NCBI RefSeq assembly: GCF_006094275.1
Contig: NZ_CP034412.1
Location: forward strand, 124,001 to 188,000
Origin: Glutamicibacter creatinolyticus
GTDB taxonomy: Bacteria; Actinomycetota; Actinomycetes; Actinomycetales; Micrococcaceae
Length of the DNA stretch: 64,000 bases
Direction: 5' to 3'
Shown piece after piece: positions 7,235 to 16,294 of this stretch (its first letter is position 1; the number at the start of each line of letters is the position of its first letter). Position numbers and translations under genes: made by a program. The notes under the pieces were generated by a model. That model was not told the origin of the DNA. It worked only from the letters and a program-made list of their open reading frames with translations, and did not search any database.

Positions 7235-8860
7235 GTGGGTGTGCGCCGGCAGGGGTTCGGCGCCGCACTGCTCCTGTGGCGGCGGATGCTGTTCGCCTCC
7301 CGGTGGGGCATCCTGGTCTGGTCACTGGTGATGGCGGGCCTGCTGTACTACATGGTCCAGGCGGTGCACACCGTGATGGGCCCGGACGGGTTGCAGGCCC
7401 GGGCACAGGTGATTGGGCTGCCGGCCGGAGCCATGTTGTCCGGGCCCGGGTACGGACTGGAGGACTATACGCCGCAGGCCATGACGGCCAACGAGCTGCT
7501 CGGGGGCTTCGCGGTGGCCGTGGCGATCATGTCCCTGCGTCTGGCGGTGCGCCACACCCGGGGCGATGAGGAAGCCGGGCGTACCGAGCTGCTGCGGGCG
7601 CTGCCGGTGGGCCGGTTCGCGCCGCTGGGTGCCGCCGTGGGTACCGGGCTGACGGCCAACCTCGGTGCGGCTGTGCTGGTGTTTCTGGCGTTGCGGGCCT
7701 GCGGCTTCGAGGCCAACGGCAGCCTTGGATTCGCCCTCGGGCTGCTGTTGCTGGGGTCGGTGTTCACCGGCGTCGGGGTGCTGTGTGCGCAGCTGAGCCT
7801 GACGGCGCGCACGGCCAGCGCCTGGGCGGGAATGCTGTTGGGGTTAACCTACCTGCTGCGTGCCGTGGGGGACGCCGGGCAGCGTGGGGGCGGTGTGCTG
7901 TCCTGGGCCAGCCCGATTGGGTGGATCCAGCAGCAGCGGCTCTTCGTTCAGCAGCGCTTCTGGCCGCTGTGGCTGGTGCTGGGTCTGGGGGTGCTCCTGA
8001 TCGCTGCCGCCTTCGCGCTGCAGGCCCGGCGGGAGGTCGGTGCCGCCATCTTTTCCCAGCGTGCCGGCCGGGGGAGGGCCGGGTTGCTGGGCCGTACCCT
8101 GCTGGGATTTGGGCTGCGCATGGAGCGCAACCGGATGCTCTGCTGGGCTGCTGCCGTGCTGGTGGCCGCGGTGCTCACCGGCTCCCTGGCCGGGGCGGTG
8201 GCCGATACCTTCGCCCAGTTGCCCCAGCTCCAGGCCCTGTTGGGGGCGCCGGGGGCGGATGCCCAACTGGATCAGCTGGTGATGGCCGCGCTGGCCAAGT
8301 TCCTGGCCTTCTTCGCGATGGTGGTGGGCGTCTTCGCAGTGCAGAGCCCGCACCGGCTGCGCCGCGATGAACTGCACCACCGCGGTGAGGTCGTGCTGGC
8401 GCTGCCGGTGTCCCGGTGGTGGCTGATGGGTCACCAGATGCTGCTGGGTCTGCTGGGCAGTGCACTGCTGCTGGCCATGGCCGGGCTGGGTCTGGGGATC
8501 GGGGCCGGTTCCGCGCTGGCCGCTCCGGTGCTCGGGAGCTTTGTTGCCGCGAGCCTGTGGTACCTGCCGGTGGTGGCCTGCTGGCTGGCGCTGTCCATGG
8601 TGGCGCTGGGCATCGAGGTGCGCGGCGGGGCAGCGCTTGTCTGGGTGCTGCTGGTTGGCTGCATCCTGATCGGCACCTACGGGCCACTGCTGAATGTGCC
8701 GCAATGGGTCATGGACGCCGAGCCATTCACCTCCATCGCGGCACTGGAAATCGTGCGCGAGGGCGCATCCGCCGTCCCGGCGGCGGGGTTCACCGCCGCG
8801 GCGCTGCTGCTCGGTGCCCTGGCCCTCGGGCTGTACCGGCGCCGGGATCTGCGTGGCTAG
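7235..8860 (+). CDS. ABC-2 type exporter permease, double-length
   Basis: A 541-residue membrane protein with about twelve hydrophobic segments in two similar halves (WGILVWSLVMAGLLYY near 25; a second half from about 290). The length is twice that of a simple ABC-2 permease, as in the actinobacterial exporters annotated as polyketide antibiotic transporters. The first start in frame is GTG 7235, but it lacks a good ribosome site. The ATG overlapping the ATPase stop (7201-7204, ATGA) is in another frame separated by a run of seven G (7216-7222); removing one G would join it to this gene. The true N-terminus is therefore uncertain. Confidence 0.85.
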   Translation: MGVRRQGFGAALLLWRRMLFASRWGILVWSLVMAGLLYYMVQAVHTVMGPDGLQARAQVIGLPAGAMLSGPGYGLEDYTPQAMTANELLGGFAVAVAIMSLRLAVRHTRGDEEAGRTELLRALPVGRFAPLGAAVGTGLTANLGAAVLVFLALRACGFEANGSLGFALGLLLLGSVFTGVGVLCAQLSLTARTASAWAGMLLGLTYLLRAVGDAGQRGGGVLSWASPIGWIQQQRLFVQQRFWPLWLVLGLGVLLIAAAFALQARREVGAAIFSQRAGRGRAGLLGRTLLGFGLRMERNRMLCWAAAVLVAAVLTGSLAGAVADTFAQLPQLQALLGAPGADAQLDQLVMAALAKFLAFFAMVVGVFAVQSPHRLRRDELHHRGEVVLALPVSRWWLMGHQMLLGLLGSALLLAMAGLGLGIGAGSALAAPVLGSFVAASLWYLPVVACWLALSMVALGIEVRGGAALVWVLLVGCILIGTYGPLLNVPQWVMDAEPFTSIAALEIVREGASAVPAAGFTAAALLLGALALGLYRRRDLRG

Positions 8861-8872
8861 CCGGCAACGCGC

Positions 8873-9163
8873 TTAGGGGAGCTCCTGGACCTGGATAATC
8901 TTGCCCGTCTGGACATCAACCACAATGGTGGCCGGCTGTCCTGATAAAACCGCGGCCCGATCCTGCAGCGACAGCTCGCTGACGGCTTCGGCCAGCGAAC
9001 CCTGCGGGACAAAGGCCTCCTGCAGCGGGAAGGGCCGGGACTGGGGCGCGACACCCGCAGGCGCGGGCGCCAGCACGGGCACGGCGATGACAGCGGCAGC
9101 CAGCATCAGCACAGCGGCACCGGCAACGCGGCGCATGGAGGTGAACTTCACGGTGTTGTCCAA
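8873..9163 (-). CDS. Small secreted or membrane-anchored protein
   Basis: A 96-residue protein with an N-terminal hydrophobic stretch (RRVAGAAVLMLAAAVIAVPVLAPAPAG, about 11-38) that looks like a signal peptide, then a small soluble part ending PATIVVDVQTGKIIQVQELP. The frame opens at TTG 9163; ATG 9136 is an alternative and neither has a strong ribosome site. It is convergent with the ABC permease (12 bp between stops) and divergent from the GAF regulator. I do not recognise the family. Confidence 0.65.
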   Translation of the reverse strand: MDNTVKFTSMRRVAGAAVLMLAAAVIAVPVLAPAPAGVAPQSRPFPLQEAFVPQGSLAEAVSELSLQDRAAVLSGQPATIVVDVQTGKIIQVQELP

Positions 9164-9344
9164 TCACTGGGGAACGAGATTAACCGTCATTGTCTCCCAA
9201 GGTGGGACTGTTGCGGGAAAAAAACCACGCATCGGTGCGCGCCCTGGCGGCGGCGCCCTTCAAAAGCCCGCGGATTTGCCCTAGTCTGATGTTCCACGAT
9301 CAAAAGTTTTAGGCACGGGTCTACGCTTCGGGATTTGGAGTGGC

Positions 9345-10568
9345 ATGGGGGGAGCGGTCATCGACTGGACGGCAGAGGCCCGCAAGGCGGCGCGCGCCCA
9401 CGAAATGCTTGGCAGCCAATCCGGGAACATCGACGCATTGCCGCTGCGCAACGTGGTGCGCGAATCCTGGAAGCGCTCCCTGTCCATTCCCGGGATCCGC
9501 CGCGAACCGGCGGTGCTCAGTGATGAGCGGCTGCGGTTGACTCGCGAACGCAGTGAGCTGCAGCGGATTTGGCCGGTGTTCGAAAAACTACTGGTGCCCG
9601 CCGCCACCGACGCGAACCTGCTGGTGGCGCTCGCCGACGCCCAGGGCACCTTGCTGTGGGTGGCCGGCAGCGGCTCCTCCGTGGACGGGGCCGAACGGGT
9701 GGGGTTCGCCGCGGGCGCGAACTGGGCCGAAAGTTCGGTGGGAACCTCCGCCCCGGGGCTGGCGCTGGCCACCGGTGACGGGGTTCAGGTTTCGGGGGCC
9801 GAGCACCTGTACGAGCACGTGCATCACCTGAACTGTTCGGCAGCGCCCATCCACCACCCGAAGACCGGGCGGATCATCGGCGCGGTGGACCTGACCGGCG
9901 GGGATGAGGCCATCGCCGTGCACTCCCTGCCGCTGTTGCGTGCCGCGGTGGCGGCCGCCGAAAGCCAGCTGCTGCTGCCGGGGCCCGCCCACCGTCCGGG
10001 CAGCGGGGACTTCCTGGATCTGGGCGCCGCCGAGGGCCCGGAACTGTCTGGCCAGCCCATCTCGCTGCGCCACGCCGAGATCCTCACCCTGCTGGGCGCC
10101 CACCCGCGGGGGCTGAGCAACGCCGAGCTGGTCGAGCGGCTCTTCGAATTCCCGGATGCGGCCGCCGCCGGGACGGTGCGCGCCGAGATCGTTCGGCTGC
10201 GCAAGGTGCTGGCCGCCGTCCCGGGCCGCAGCATCGCCGCCCGCCCCTACCGGCTGGGATGGGATCTGCACACCAGTCTGGGCCGGTTGTGGCAGGCACT
10301 GGAATCCGGGGACCTGGAACAGGCGCTGGCCCTGCACCCGGCGGACATGCTGGCCCGCTCCCAGGCGCCGGGCATCGTGGAACTGCGGGCCCGGGCGCAC
10401 GCCGCCCTGCGCGAGGTGGCAATGGACCGGGGCAGTGCCCACCAGCTGCTGCGCCTGGGCCGGCAGCTGGCCGACCCGCAGCTGCTGCAGGCGGCGTTGC
10501 GCGAGCTGCCCGCGGACTCCCCGGCCCGCTCCCTGGTGGTGGCCGAGGTGGAGGCCATGATCCGCTGA
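9345..10568 (+). CDS. GAF-domain transcriptional regulator (AcoR-like sensor)
   Basis: A 407-residue protein. The N-terminal two thirds match the sensor part of AcoR-type regulators: LPLRNVVRESWKRSL, then a GAF domain (about 75-205) with WAESSVGTSAPGLALAT, HHLNCSAAPIHHP and GRIIGAVDLTGG. There is no sigma-54 AAA domain. About 236-305 looks like a winged helix (HAEILTLLGAHPRGLSNAEL...RLRKVLAAV), then a helical tail. In actinobacteria such proteins sit beside the aldehyde/alcohol dehydrogenase and DUF779 set found here and are thought to activate it. ATG 9345 has GGAG 5 nt upstream. Confidence 0.82.
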   Translation: MGGAVIDWTAEARKAARAHEMLGSQSGNIDALPLRNVVRESWKRSLSIPGIRREPAVLSDERLRLTRERSELQRIWPVFEKLLVPAATDANLLVALADAQGTLLWVAGSGSSVDGAERVGFAAGANWAESSVGTSAPGLALATGDGVQVSGAEHLYEHVHHLNCSAAPIHHPKTGRIIGAVDLTGGDEAIAVHSLPLLRAAVAAAESQLLLPGPAHRPGSGDFLDLGAAEGPELSGQPISLRHAEILTLLGAHPRGLSNAELVERLFEFPDAAAAGTVRAEIVRLRKVLAAVPGRSIAARPYRLGWDLHTSLGRLWQALESGDLEQALALHPADMLARSQAPGIVELRARAHAALREVAMDRGSAHQLLRLGRQLADPQLLQAALRELPADSPARSLVVAEVEAMIR

Positions 10569-10569
10569 G

Positions 10570-11466
10570 CTAGGCGGGCAGCCCCACCAGCCCACGGGGC
10601 GTATGCCACAGGGCCCCGGCCAGCCATTCGGCACCCAGCCCCCAGTCGTTCAGCACCTGCAGCTGATGGCTGTAGGGGTAGGGGATCGAGGGGAAATCGC
10701 TGCCCAGCACCACCTTGCCCGCCAGCCCATGCAGAATGCGGGCATAGTCGGGCGGGACTGGAAAGAGCTGCTGCATGTAGGAGGTGCCCACCATCGTGGT
10801 GTCCAGGTAGACGTTGCGGTGCTTGTGGGCCAGCTCGGCAAACGGCAGATAGTCCGGCAACCCGGCGTGGGCGATGATCAGCACCAGACCCGGGTGGCGT
10901 TCAATGAGCCGCCGGATCGGTGCGATGCCGGTGAACGTCCCGGGGTGCGGCCCATGCCCGCAATGGATAACCACGGGGGCGCCGGCCTGCTCCACCAGCC
11001 TCCAGGCCTCCTCCAGCCGCGGATCCAGGACGCAGAACCCGCCGACCTGGACATGGATCTTGAAGATCCGCGCCCCGGCGTCCAGCGCCCGCTGCACCAC
11101 GGCAGGGGCCTGGGGTTCCGGGAAGAACGTGGCTGAGTGAATCACCTGCGCATGGTCTTGGGCCAGGGCGGTGCTGAAGTCGTTGAGCCACTGGGCCATG
11201 CCCGGGCGGTGCGCGTAGTTCAGCGAACTGAAATTGCGCACCCCCAGCCCGGCCAGCGCCTCGATCCTCTGCTGGAGCGGAAGCCGGTAGTGGATTGGCC
11301 AGGCCGGCGCGCCGCTGGCGGCCACCCCATCGAAGAATCCCCAGACCTTCTGCTGCACCCGATCCGGCATGAAATGCACATGCAGGTCAGTGATCCCGGC
11401 AATGCCCAGTTCAGCCAGCCAGCCGCTGACCTGCGCGTCACCACCTGGCCCCGCCCTATGCCGCAT
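10570..11466 (-). CDS. Amidohydrolase family metal-dependent hydrolase
   Basis: A 298-residue TIM-barrel hydrolase of the Amidohydro_2 group. Seen are the metal-binding DLHVHFMPD near the N-terminus, FKIHVQVGGF, VVIHCGHG, LIIAHAGLPDYLPF and the late VVLGSDFPSIPYP with the catalytic Asp. The start is uncertain: ATG 11466 has an AGGTGG site; ATG 11520 is in frame without one. The substrate is unknown (decarboxylase or lactonase are possible in this superfamily). It lies between the GAF regulator and the aldehyde dehydrogenase, divergent from the latter. Confidence 0.82.
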   Translation of the reverse strand: MRHRAGPGGDAQVSGWLAELGIAGITDLHVHFMPDRVQQKVWGFFDGVAASGAPAWPIHYRLPLQQRIEALAGLGVRNFSSLNYAHRPGMAQWLNDFSTALAQDHAQVIHSATFFPEPQAPAVVQRALDAGARIFKIHVQVGGFCVLDPRLEEAWRLVEQAGAPVVIHCGHGPHPGTFTGIAPIRRLIERHPGLVLIIAHAGLPDYLPFAELAHKHRNVYLDTTMVGTSYMQQLFPVPPDYARILHGLAGKVVLGSDFPSIPYPYSHQLQVLNDWGLGAEWLAGALWHTPRGLVGLPA

Positions 11467-11538
11467 AGCGCTGCCCACCTGTTCTTGAATCGTCCGCCGC
11501 CCGGTCCCCTCGCGCCTCATCGTACGTTGCCCGGGGCA

Positions 11539-11575
11539 TGCAACCTAGTTGCAACCTTCCAGTGACTATCGTCAC
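11539..11575. promoter_or_regulatory. Two palindromes between amidohydrolase and aldehyde dehydrogenase genes
   Basis: TGCAAC-CTA-GTTGCA (11539-11553) and GTGAC-TATC-GTCAC (11562-11575) are both perfect inverted repeats. The first covers a minus-strand -10-like TAGGTT (11542-11547) of the amidohydrolase gene. They are candidate operators for the GAF regulator or a global regulator; this assignment is inference. Confidence 0.55.
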
Positions 11576-11692
11576 ATCCAACAGCTGCGGTTCACCGCGA
11601 AGGAGCCCGCGGCACCGCGGGCCCGGCGCCGGCGGACGCGCCAAGAACCACCACGGGCAGCATCTGTCCGGCCACGAAGGAGCAAGACAACC

Positions 11693-13216
11693 ATGGGTAT
11701 TTACGCCAACCCGAACACCGACGGCGCACTGGTCGCGTTCAAGTCGCGCTACGAGAATTACATCGGGGGCCAATGGGTGGCCCCGGTCAAGGGCATGTAC
11801 TTCGAGAACATCACCCCGGTCACCGGCAAGGCGTTCTGTGAGGTGGCCCGCTCCACCGCCGAAGACATCGAATTGGCGCTGGATGCCGCACATGCCGCCG
11901 CCCCTGCGTGGGGCAGGACCAGTGTCGCCGAACGGGCGGTCATCCTGAACAAGATCGCGGACCGCATCGAGCAGAACCTGGAAATGCTGGCGGTCGCCGA
12001 AACCTGGGACAACGGCAAGGCGGTCCGTGAAACCCTGAATGCGGACCTGCCCCTGGCGGTGGACCACTTCCGCTACTTCGCCGGGGCCATCCGCGCCCAG
12101 GAAGGCACCCTGTCGCAGATCGATGATGACACCACCGCCTATCATTTCCACGAACCGCTGGGCGTGGTCGGGCAGATCATCCCCTGGAACTTCCCGATCC
12201 TGATGGCCGTGTGGAAGCTCGCCCCGGCGCTGGCCGCGGGCAACGCGGTGGTGCTGAAGCCGGCCGAGCAGACCCCGGCCAGCATCCTGGTGCTCATCGA
12301 GCTGATCGGGGACCTGCTGCCCGAGGGCGTGGTGAACATCGTCAACGGCTTCGGTGCCGAGGCCGGCAAGCCGCTGGCCTCCAACCCGCGCATCCGCAAG
12401 ATCGCGTTCACCGGTGAAACCACCACCGGTCGGCTGATCATGCAGTACGCCTCGGAGAACCTGATCCCGGTCACCCTGGAACTGGGCGGTAAGAGCCCGA
12501 ACATCTTCTTCGAGGACATCGCGGCCAGGGACGACGCGTTCTACGACAAGGCGCAGGAGGGCTTTACCCTGTTCGCGCTGAACCAGGGCGAGGTGTGCAC
12601 CTGCCCCTCAAGGGCACTGGTCCAGGAAAGCATCTATGGCGAGTTCATGGAGAAGGTGCTGGCCCGCACCCGGGCGATCAAGCAGGGCAACCCGCTGGAC
12701 ACCGAAACCATGATGGGGGCCCAGGCCTCCAATGACCAGCTGGAGAAGATCCTGTCCTACATGGACATCGGCACCGCGGAGGGCGCCAAGGTGCTCACCG
12801 GCGGCGGCCGGGCCGAGCTGGGTGGGGAGCTTGCCGACGGCTACTACGTGCAGCCCACCATCTTCGAGGGCAGCAACAACATGCGCATCTTCCAGGAGGA
12901 GATCTTCGGTCCGGTCGTTGCGGTCACCAAATTCAGTGACTACAACGACGCGATCACGATCGCCAATGACACCCTCTACGGCCTGGGGGCCGGCGTGTGG
13001 AGCCGCGAGGGCAACACCGCCTACCGGGCCGGACGACAGATCCAGGCCGGTCGTGTCTGGGTCAACCAGTACCACGCCTACCCGGCGCACTCGGCCTTCG
13101 GGGGCTACAAGTCCTCCGGCATCGGCCGGGAAAACCACCTGATGATGCTCTCGCATTATCAGCAGACGAAGAACCTGCTGGTCTCGTACTCGGAGGACAA
13201 GCTCGGCTTCTTCTAA
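11693..13216 (+). CDS. exaC: NAD-dependent (acet)aldehyde dehydrogenase, ExaC type
   Basis: A 507-residue aldehyde dehydrogenase. It has the NAD-binding [20 protein letters not shown], the general-base Glu in LELGGKSPN (about residue 263) and catalytic Cys in [13 protein letters not shown] (about 302); the [10 protein letters not shown] context and VFWNQY-like [18 protein letters not shown] tail are typical of the ExaC/AdhB acetaldehyde dehydrogenases. Start at ATG 11693 behind AAGGAG; the frame upstream is non-coding leader. It is the first gene of an exaC-adhP-DUF779 operon that would oxidise ethanol or other alcohols via the aldehyde to the acid in the cytoplasm. Confidence 0.93.
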   Translation: MGIYANPNTDGALVAFKSRYENYIGGQWVAPVKGMYFENITPVTGKAFCEVARSTAEDIELALDAAHAAAPAWGRTSVAERAVILNKIADRIEQNLEMLAVAETWDNGKAVRETLNADLPLAVDHFRYFAGAIRAQEGTLSQIDDDTTAYHFHEPLGVVGQIIPWNFPILMAVWKLAPALAAGNAVVLKPAEQTPASILVLIELIGDLLPEGVVNIVNGFGAEAGKPLASNPRIRKIAFTGETTTGRLIMQYASENLIPVTLELGGKSPNIFFEDIAARDDAFYDKAQEGFTLFALNQGEVCTCPSRALVQESIYGEFMEKVLARTRAIKQGNPLDTETMMGAQASNDQLEKILSYMDIGTAEGAKVLTGGGRAELGGELADGYYVQPTIFEGSNNMRIFQEEIFGPVVAVTKFSDYNDAITIANDTLYGLGAGVWSREGNTAYRAGRQIQAGRVWVNQYHAYPAHSAFGGYKSSGIGRENHLMMLSHYQQTKNLLVSYSEDKLGFF

Positions 13217-13381
13217 GCAACACCGTTCACACCCTCCCCGTCCTTGGGGAAACCACTTCCACATTTTGAACAGACCTCGAGGGCGTGGGGTCACCGGGCG
13301 CAGCGCCGCCGATAGCCAGCCTCATCGGCGGCCGCCCCGCTCACGCTGCACGCCTTCGAACGCCAAGCAAAGGACAACACC

Positions 13382-14410
13382 ATGAGCACCATGAAAGCAG
13401 CCGTCGTCGAGGACTTCGGCCAGGAATTCCAGGTCAAGGACGCCCCCATCCCGGAGCCGGGCCCCGGCCAGGCGCTGGTGAAGCTCATCGCCTCGGGCGT
13501 ATGCCACACCGACCTGCACGCGGCCGAGGGGGACTGGCCGGTCAAGCCGACGCTGCCGCTGATCCCCGGGCACGAGGGGGTGGGCACCGTTGAGAAGGTC
13601 GGCCCGGGCGTCACCGAGGTGAAGGTCGGAGACCTGGTCGGCAACGCGTGGCTGGCCAGCGCCTGCGGCAGCTGCGAATACTGCCGGACCGGCTGGGAAA
13701 CCCTGTGCGAGTCCCAGACCAACGGCGGCTACTCGGTGAACGGCAGCTTCGGGCAGTACATGCTGGTGGACGCACGGTTCGCCGCCCTGATCCCACAGGG
13801 CTCGGACCCCCACGAAATCGCGCCGGTGCTGTGTGCCGGCGTGACGGTGTACAAGGGCCTGAAGATGACCGGGGTGCGCCCGGGACAGTGGGTGGCCATC
13901 TCCGGCATTGGCGGGCTGGGGCACATCGCGGTGCAGTACGCGGTGGCCATGGGCATGCGGGTGGTCGCCATCGACGTCGCCGACGAGAAGCTGGCGCTGG
14001 CCACGAAGCACGGGGCCGAACTGACCGTCAACGCGTTCGCGCAGGACCCGGCGGAGGTAATCCAGGAAAAGATCGGCGGCACCCACGGGGTGCTGGTCAC
14101 CGCCGTGCACCCTGCTGCCTTCGGCCAGGCCATCGGGATGACCCGCCGCGGCGGCACCATTGTCTTCAACGGTTTGCCGGCCGGGGACTTCCCCGCCCCG
14201 ATCTTCGACATCGTGCTCAAGGGACTGACCATCCGCGGCTCGATCGTCGGCACCCGCCAGGACATGATTGAGGCCCTGGAATTCTATGCGGCCGGGAAGA
14301 TCAAGCCGACCTTCCACACCCGACCGCTGGAGGACATCAACGCCGTCTTCGACGAGATGCGCCATGCGAAGATCGATGGCCGCGTCGTGATCGACTACAC
14401 GGCGCAATAG
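13382..14410 (+). CDS. adhP: Zinc-dependent alcohol dehydrogenase, AdhP type
   Basis: A 342-residue medium-chain alcohol dehydrogenase. Catalytic zinc ligands are Cys41 (SGVCHTDLHA), His64 (PGHEGVG) and the Cys in APVLCAGVTVYKG (about 148); the structural zinc site is Cys95, 98, 101 and 109 (ACGSCEYCRTGWETLC). The Rossmann loop reads ISGIGGLGHIA. Length and motifs match ethanol-active AdhP/AdhT enzymes. It lies 165 bp after exaC and supplies the aldehyde that exaC oxidises. ATG 13382 follows AAAGGA. Confidence 0.94.
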   Translation: MSTMKAAVVEDFGQEFQVKDAPIPEPGPGQALVKLIASGVCHTDLHAAEGDWPVKPTLPLIPGHEGVGTVEKVGPGVTEVKVGDLVGNAWLASACGSCEYCRTGWETLCESQTNGGYSVNGSFGQYMLVDARFAALIPQGSDPHEIAPVLCAGVTVYKGLKMTGVRPGQWVAISGIGGLGHIAVQYAVAMGMRVVAIDVADEKLALATKHGAELTVNAFAQDPAEVIQEKIGGTHGVLVTAVHPAAFGQAIGMTRRGGTIVFNGLPAGDFPAPIFDIVLKGLTIRGSIVGTRQDMIEALEFYAAGKIKPTFHTRPLEDINAVFDEMRHAKIDGRVVIDYTAQ

Positions 14411-14527
14411 TAGGACACTGGGGACCCGGCCACTGCCCGAAGAACGCAGCGTCAGCGCTCACGCGTGCACTTCGGGCGCAGGCTTCCCCGCCGACGCCAA
14501 GCCGCACCAACCAGCAAAGGACACACC

Positions 14528-14941
14528 ATGGCCCAGGTTATCGAATCCCGCCCGGTGATCGATGGTGAGCAGTTCTCCCGGGTCGACTTCACCGCCCAGT
14601 GCGTGCAGCTGCTGCGCCGGCTGTGGGATCTGCACGGCCCGCTGATGTTCCACCAGTCCGGCGGCTGCTGTGACGGCTCCTCTCCCATGTGCTACCCGGC
14701 CGGGGAATTCAAGACCGGCAACGCCGACATCCTGCTGGGGGTGCTGGCGCTGCCTGCTGAGGACGGGACCGTGCTGGGCGACATCGATTTTTGGATGTCA
14801 AGGGAACAGTTCGAATACTGGAAGCACACCAGGCTGACCGTGGACGTGGTCAGCGGGCGCGGCTCGGGGTTCTCGCTCGAAGCCCCGGAGGGCAAGCGGT
14901 TCCTGATCCGCAGCCAGCTCATCGAACCGCCAGCTCACTAG
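14528..14941 (+). CDS. DUF779 protein of the aldehyde dehydrogenase operon
   Basis: A 137-residue DUF779 protein. It shows the conserved FHQSGGCCDGSSPMCYPAGEF block with three Cys (about 39-58), the DILLG stretch and the WKHTRLTVDVVSGRGSGFSLE tail. The family is nearly always adjacent to acetaldehyde dehydrogenase genes; its role is unknown, and the Cys cluster suggests metal binding or a thiol function. ATG 14528 follows AAAGGA; the 21 codons upstream in frame do not belong to the family. Confidence 0.92.
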   Translation: MAQVIESRPVIDGEQFSRVDFTAQCVQLLRRLWDLHGPLMFHQSGGCCDGSSPMCYPAGEFKTGNADILLGVLALPAEDGTVLGDIDFWMSREQFEYWKHTRLTVDVVSGRGSGFSLEAPEGKRFLIRSQLIEPPAH

Positions 14942-14965
14942 CGGCGCGGTGCGGGGGCACCGGGC

Positions 14966-15610
14966 CTAAAGCCCGGTGGAGGGCAGCAGGGGCTGCTGCG
15001 GGTGGCGGGGCGCCGCCGTGCGCCGCGCCAACTGGCTGCACACCAGCAGGACCAGCACCAGGGCCGCCAGGCACAAGCCACCGGCCAGCGGCAGGGTGGT
15101 CCAGCTGCCGCGCATCAGGAACAGGGCCGGCACCGTGCTGCTGGGAATCCCGGTGAGGATCAGGAACCAGCCGGTAAAACGCTGGATGTCCACCTCGCCG
15201 GCCCGTTCCCGGCCCAGGGACAGGCGCCAGAAGAACAGGAACCAGGCCACCGCCCAGCAGAGCCAGATCACCGCAAACACCGGGTCGCTGCCCAGCAGGG
15301 ACAACGCCTGATACAGCGCAATGGCCGCCACGAACAGGCAGTACCAGCCAAAGCCGTGCTCTTCGGCGCCGGTGACCAGGCTGTAGCCCACCCAGAGATA
15401 GGTGATGCCAAACAGGTAGCTGGGCCACGCGCCGGACACCAGCTGCGGGTCACCGCCGGCTTGGGCCAGGATGATGGTGGGCAGCACCACCTGGATGGTC
15501 CCCACCAGGAAATTTAGGGGAATAGTGGACCTCGCGCCAATAATCCCGGCCGCGGCCAAGCCGTTGACCAGCAAAATGACACCGACGAATACCAGTCCCA
15601 CATGTTCCAT
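14966..15610 (-). CDS. AmiS/UreI family urea or amide channel
   Basis: A 214-residue membrane protein with six to seven hydrophobic segments: MEHVGLVFVGVILLVNGLAAAG, then NFLVGTIQVVLPT, FGITYLWVGYSLVTGAEEHGFGWYCLFVA and WLCWAVAWFLFFW. These are the family signatures of AmiS/UreI proton-gated urea and short-amide channels. No amidase or urease gene is nearby. ATG 15610 has GAGGAG upstream, which rules out the longer in-frame extension to 15820. It would admit short amides or urea as nitrogen source. Confidence 0.9.
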   Translation of the reverse strand: MEHVGLVFVGVILLVNGLAAAGIIGARSTIPLNFLVGTIQVVLPTIILAQAGGDPQLVSGAWPSYLFGITYLWVGYSLVTGAEEHGFGWYCLFVAAIALYQALSLLGSDPVFAVIWLCWAVAWFLFFWRLSLGRERAGEVDIQRFTGWFLILTGIPSSTVPALFLMRGSWTTLPLAGGLCLAALVLVLLVCSQLARRTAAPRHPQQPLLPSTGL

Positions 15611-15795
15611 ATTCCACTCCTCGCCGTGCATTGCCGGGGCAATTGGGCTCAACCGGGTCGCGGCAGCGAACCGGGAAGATTTTGGCCGCCAGAGCAGCGG
15701 TTGAACATATTGTAGCGCCCCCGGGCCTTGAACGTGACCGGCGGCACTGGCCCGGGGCCGTGGTGTGCGCCGCGCTCGATGCGTAGACTGTGGCC

Positions 15796-16260
15796 ATGCG
15801 ACTATGGTCCCTGCATCCAAGCCTGCTCGACGTCAAGGGACTGGTGGCCTGCTGGCGTGAAACGCTGCTGGCGCAAAAGGTCCTGGCCGGACAAACCAAG
15901 GGGTACACCGCGCACCCGCAGCTGGTGCGCTTCCGGGCCGTGGACCAGCCGCTGGCGGTCATCGGCCGTTACCTGCAGGGACTGTGGGATGAGGCCGCGA
16001 ACCGTGGCTACCACTTCGACCCCTCGCGCATCCGCGAACCACACCCGGCGGCGGGGGAGCCGACCCTGGCACTGCCCAGCGGGCAGGCGGCCTTCGAACG
16101 ACAGCACCTGCTGGGCAAGCTATTGATCCGCGACCCGCAGCGTGCCGAGCCGCTGCGCCGCCTTGGGGTCCAGCAGCTGCCGTTGCATCCGCTGTTTCAC
16201 CTGGTTCCCGGATCCGTGGAACCCTGGGAGAAGGACACGGCCATCACGCGTAACGGATGA
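15796..16260 (+). CDS. Pyrimidine dimer DNA glycosylase (T4 endonuclease V type)
   Basis: A 154-residue protein starting MRLWSLHPSLLDVKGLVACW, the signature of the Pyr_excise family of UV-damage glycosylase/AP-lyases related to phage T4 DenV. The block LLAQKVLAGQTKGYTAHPQLVRF and the late HPLFHLVPGSVEPWE are also family features. It would remove cyclobutane pyrimidine dimers. TAGACT (15784-15789) ends 6 nt before the ATG, with no Shine-Dalgarno site, so the mRNA is probably leaderless; a GTG two codons upstream is less likely. Confidence 0.88.
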   Translation: MRLWSLHPSLLDVKGLVACWRETLLAQKVLAGQTKGYTAHPQLVRFRAVDQPLAVIGRYLQGLWDEAANRGYHFDPSRIREPHPAAGEPTLALPSGQAAFERQHLLGKLLIRDPQRAEPLRRLGVQQLPLHPLFHLVPGSVEPWEKDTAITRNG

Positions 16261-16294
16261 TGCCGCGGCGCCGGGAAGTTGCTGAAATGGGGGA

